Positions 5,995 to 6,745 of a stretch of 6,745 nucleotides of DNA are shown here, in pieces. A program made the position numbers and the translations under genes. A model generated the notes under the pieces. It did not search any database and was not told where the DNA came from. It saw only the letters and a program-made list of their open reading frames with translations. Source of the DNA: Candidatus Zhuqueibacterota bacterium 4572_119 (GTDB taxonomy: Bacteria; Zhuqueibacterota; Zhuqueibacteria; Thermofontimicrobiales; Thermofontimicrobiaceae); contig NBLI01000084.1 in assembly GCA_002084535.1 (NCBI GenBank), positions 1-6,745 on the forward strand, given 5' to 3'. Position 1 is the first letter of the stretch, and each line of letters starts with the position of its first letter.

Positions 5995-6745
5995 ATGTCT
6001 ATGCAAGATTTCAAAGAAAAATTAAAACATGTTCCCAGGTCGCCGGGCGTGTATCTTTTTAAAGATAAAGCTAATAAAGTCATCTATGTGGGCAAAGCGC
6101 GAATTTTAAGAAACCGGGTACGTTCTTACTTTCAAAGTGGGAAAGATCTGGACGCTAAAACGCTGCGACTGGTATCACAAATAAAAGACGTGGAAACAAT
6201 TGTTGCTGACTCGGAAATTGAAGCGCTGATCCTGGAAGCGAATTTGATCAAGGAATACAAACCGAGATATAATGTAAATTTAAAAGATGACAAAAGCTTT
6301 CCTTATATCAGAGTGACCAATGAACCTTTTCCCCGCGTTTTTCCCACCCGCAAAATTATCAAAGATGGTTCCAAATATTTCGGTCCTTACACCGATGTGA
6401 AGGCGATGCGCGCTCTTTTAAAGGTTGTAAAAAGAATTTTCCCAATCAGAAAGTGCAATTTAAGCCTGAACAAAGAAAATATCAAGGCAGGAAAATTTAA
6501 GGTTTGTTTAAATTATCATATTAAAAAATGCTACGGTCCTTGTGAAGGATTGATTGATGAACAGGAATACAATGAGATTGTAAAACACGTCATCAATTTT
6601 ATCAATGGAAAAGACCGGATTGTGATTAAAGAATTACAGAAGAAAATGGAGCAGTTTGCGAATAGCCAGCAATTTGAAAAAGCGGCTGATGTCAGGGATC
6701 AAATTAATAACATTAAGGATTTTCAATATCGGCAAAAAGTGATCA
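5995..6745 (+). CDS. uvrC: UvrABC system protein C, N-terminal part (cut by window end)
   Basis: UvrC is the dual-incision nuclease of bacterial nucleotide excision repair, recruited by UvrB to damaged DNA in the cytoplasm. The first 250 codons are present with no stop; E. coli UvrC has 610 residues. Residues about 14-92 form the GIY-YIG nuclease that makes the 3' incision: GVY (18-20), YVGKAR (31-36), NRV with the probable catalytic Arg41, and SEIEALILEANLIKEY (73-88) carrying the metal-binding Glu. Cys154, 171, 179 and 183 match the four cysteines known to bind a [4Fe-4S] cluster in E. coli. The UVR motif that contacts UvrB lies at about 212-243. The RNase H-like 5' nuclease and HhH domains lie beyond the window. 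The start could be Met1 (5995) or Met3 (6001). It is divergent from the peptidase operon. Confidence 0.97.
   Translation, partial: MSMQDFKEKLKHVPRSPGVYLFKDKANKVIYVGKARILRNRVRSYFQSGKDLDAKTLRLVSQIKDVETIVADSEIEALILEANLIKEYKPRYNVNLKDDKSFPYIRVTNEPFPRVFPTRKIIKDGSKYFGPYTDVKAMRALLKVVKRIFPIRKCNLSLNKENIKAGKFKVCLNYHIKKCYGPCEGLIDEQEYNEIVKHVINFINGKDRIVIKELQKKMEQFANSQQFEKAADVRDQINNIKDFQYRQKVI

Overview
The window is AT-rich bacterial chromosome with four protein-coding genes. No phage, transposase, CRISPR array, tRNA or rRNA is visible. The best taxonomic hints point to the Fibrobacterota-Chlorobiota-Bacteroidota (FCB) side of the tree or a neighbouring candidate phylum. They are a UvrC whose Cys cluster carries an insert I associate with Bacteroidota-type UvrC, a TTG/TAnnTTTG Bacteroidota-like promoter before uvrC, weak or absent Shine-Dalgarno sequences, and intergenic short-repeat families of a kind I recall from such genomes. 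I cannot name a genus.

Layout, left to right. Positions 1-555 hold no convincing gene. They contain two blocks of degenerate CTTTGCG-type heptamers (102-224), a YAATTCT tandem repeat with an inverted partner (416-503), and a possible weak terminator for the gene that follows. Positions 556-3369, minus strand, encode a full-length RapA/HepA, the SWI2/SNF2 ATPase that recycles RNA polymerase. Positions 3370-3613 are intergenic and carry a 100-bp element bounded by 17-bp imperfect inverted repeats, one arm of which lies inside a possible rapA promoter. Positions 3614-5708, minus strand, hold two overlapping genes: first an M28-family zinc peptidase with four predicted membrane helices, then an alpha/beta hydrolase with a lipoprotein-like signal peptide. 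Positions 5709-5994 are a divergent promoter region. From 5995 to the right edge, plus strand, lies the first 250 codons of uvrC, cut by the window end.

How the genes work together: RapA (RNA polymerase recycling) and UvrC (nucleotide excision repair) are separate housekeeping functions with their own transcription units. The peptidase and hydrolase overlap by 20 nt and are almost certainly one operon; their substrates cannot be read from sequence. I did not find a clear previously undescribed multi-gene system. The most notable points are the M28 peptidase whose active site is split by a predicted transmembrane hairpin and may face the cytoplasm, a RapA closely resembling the gammaproteobacterial type next to an FCB-like uvrC, and the structured intergenic repeats.
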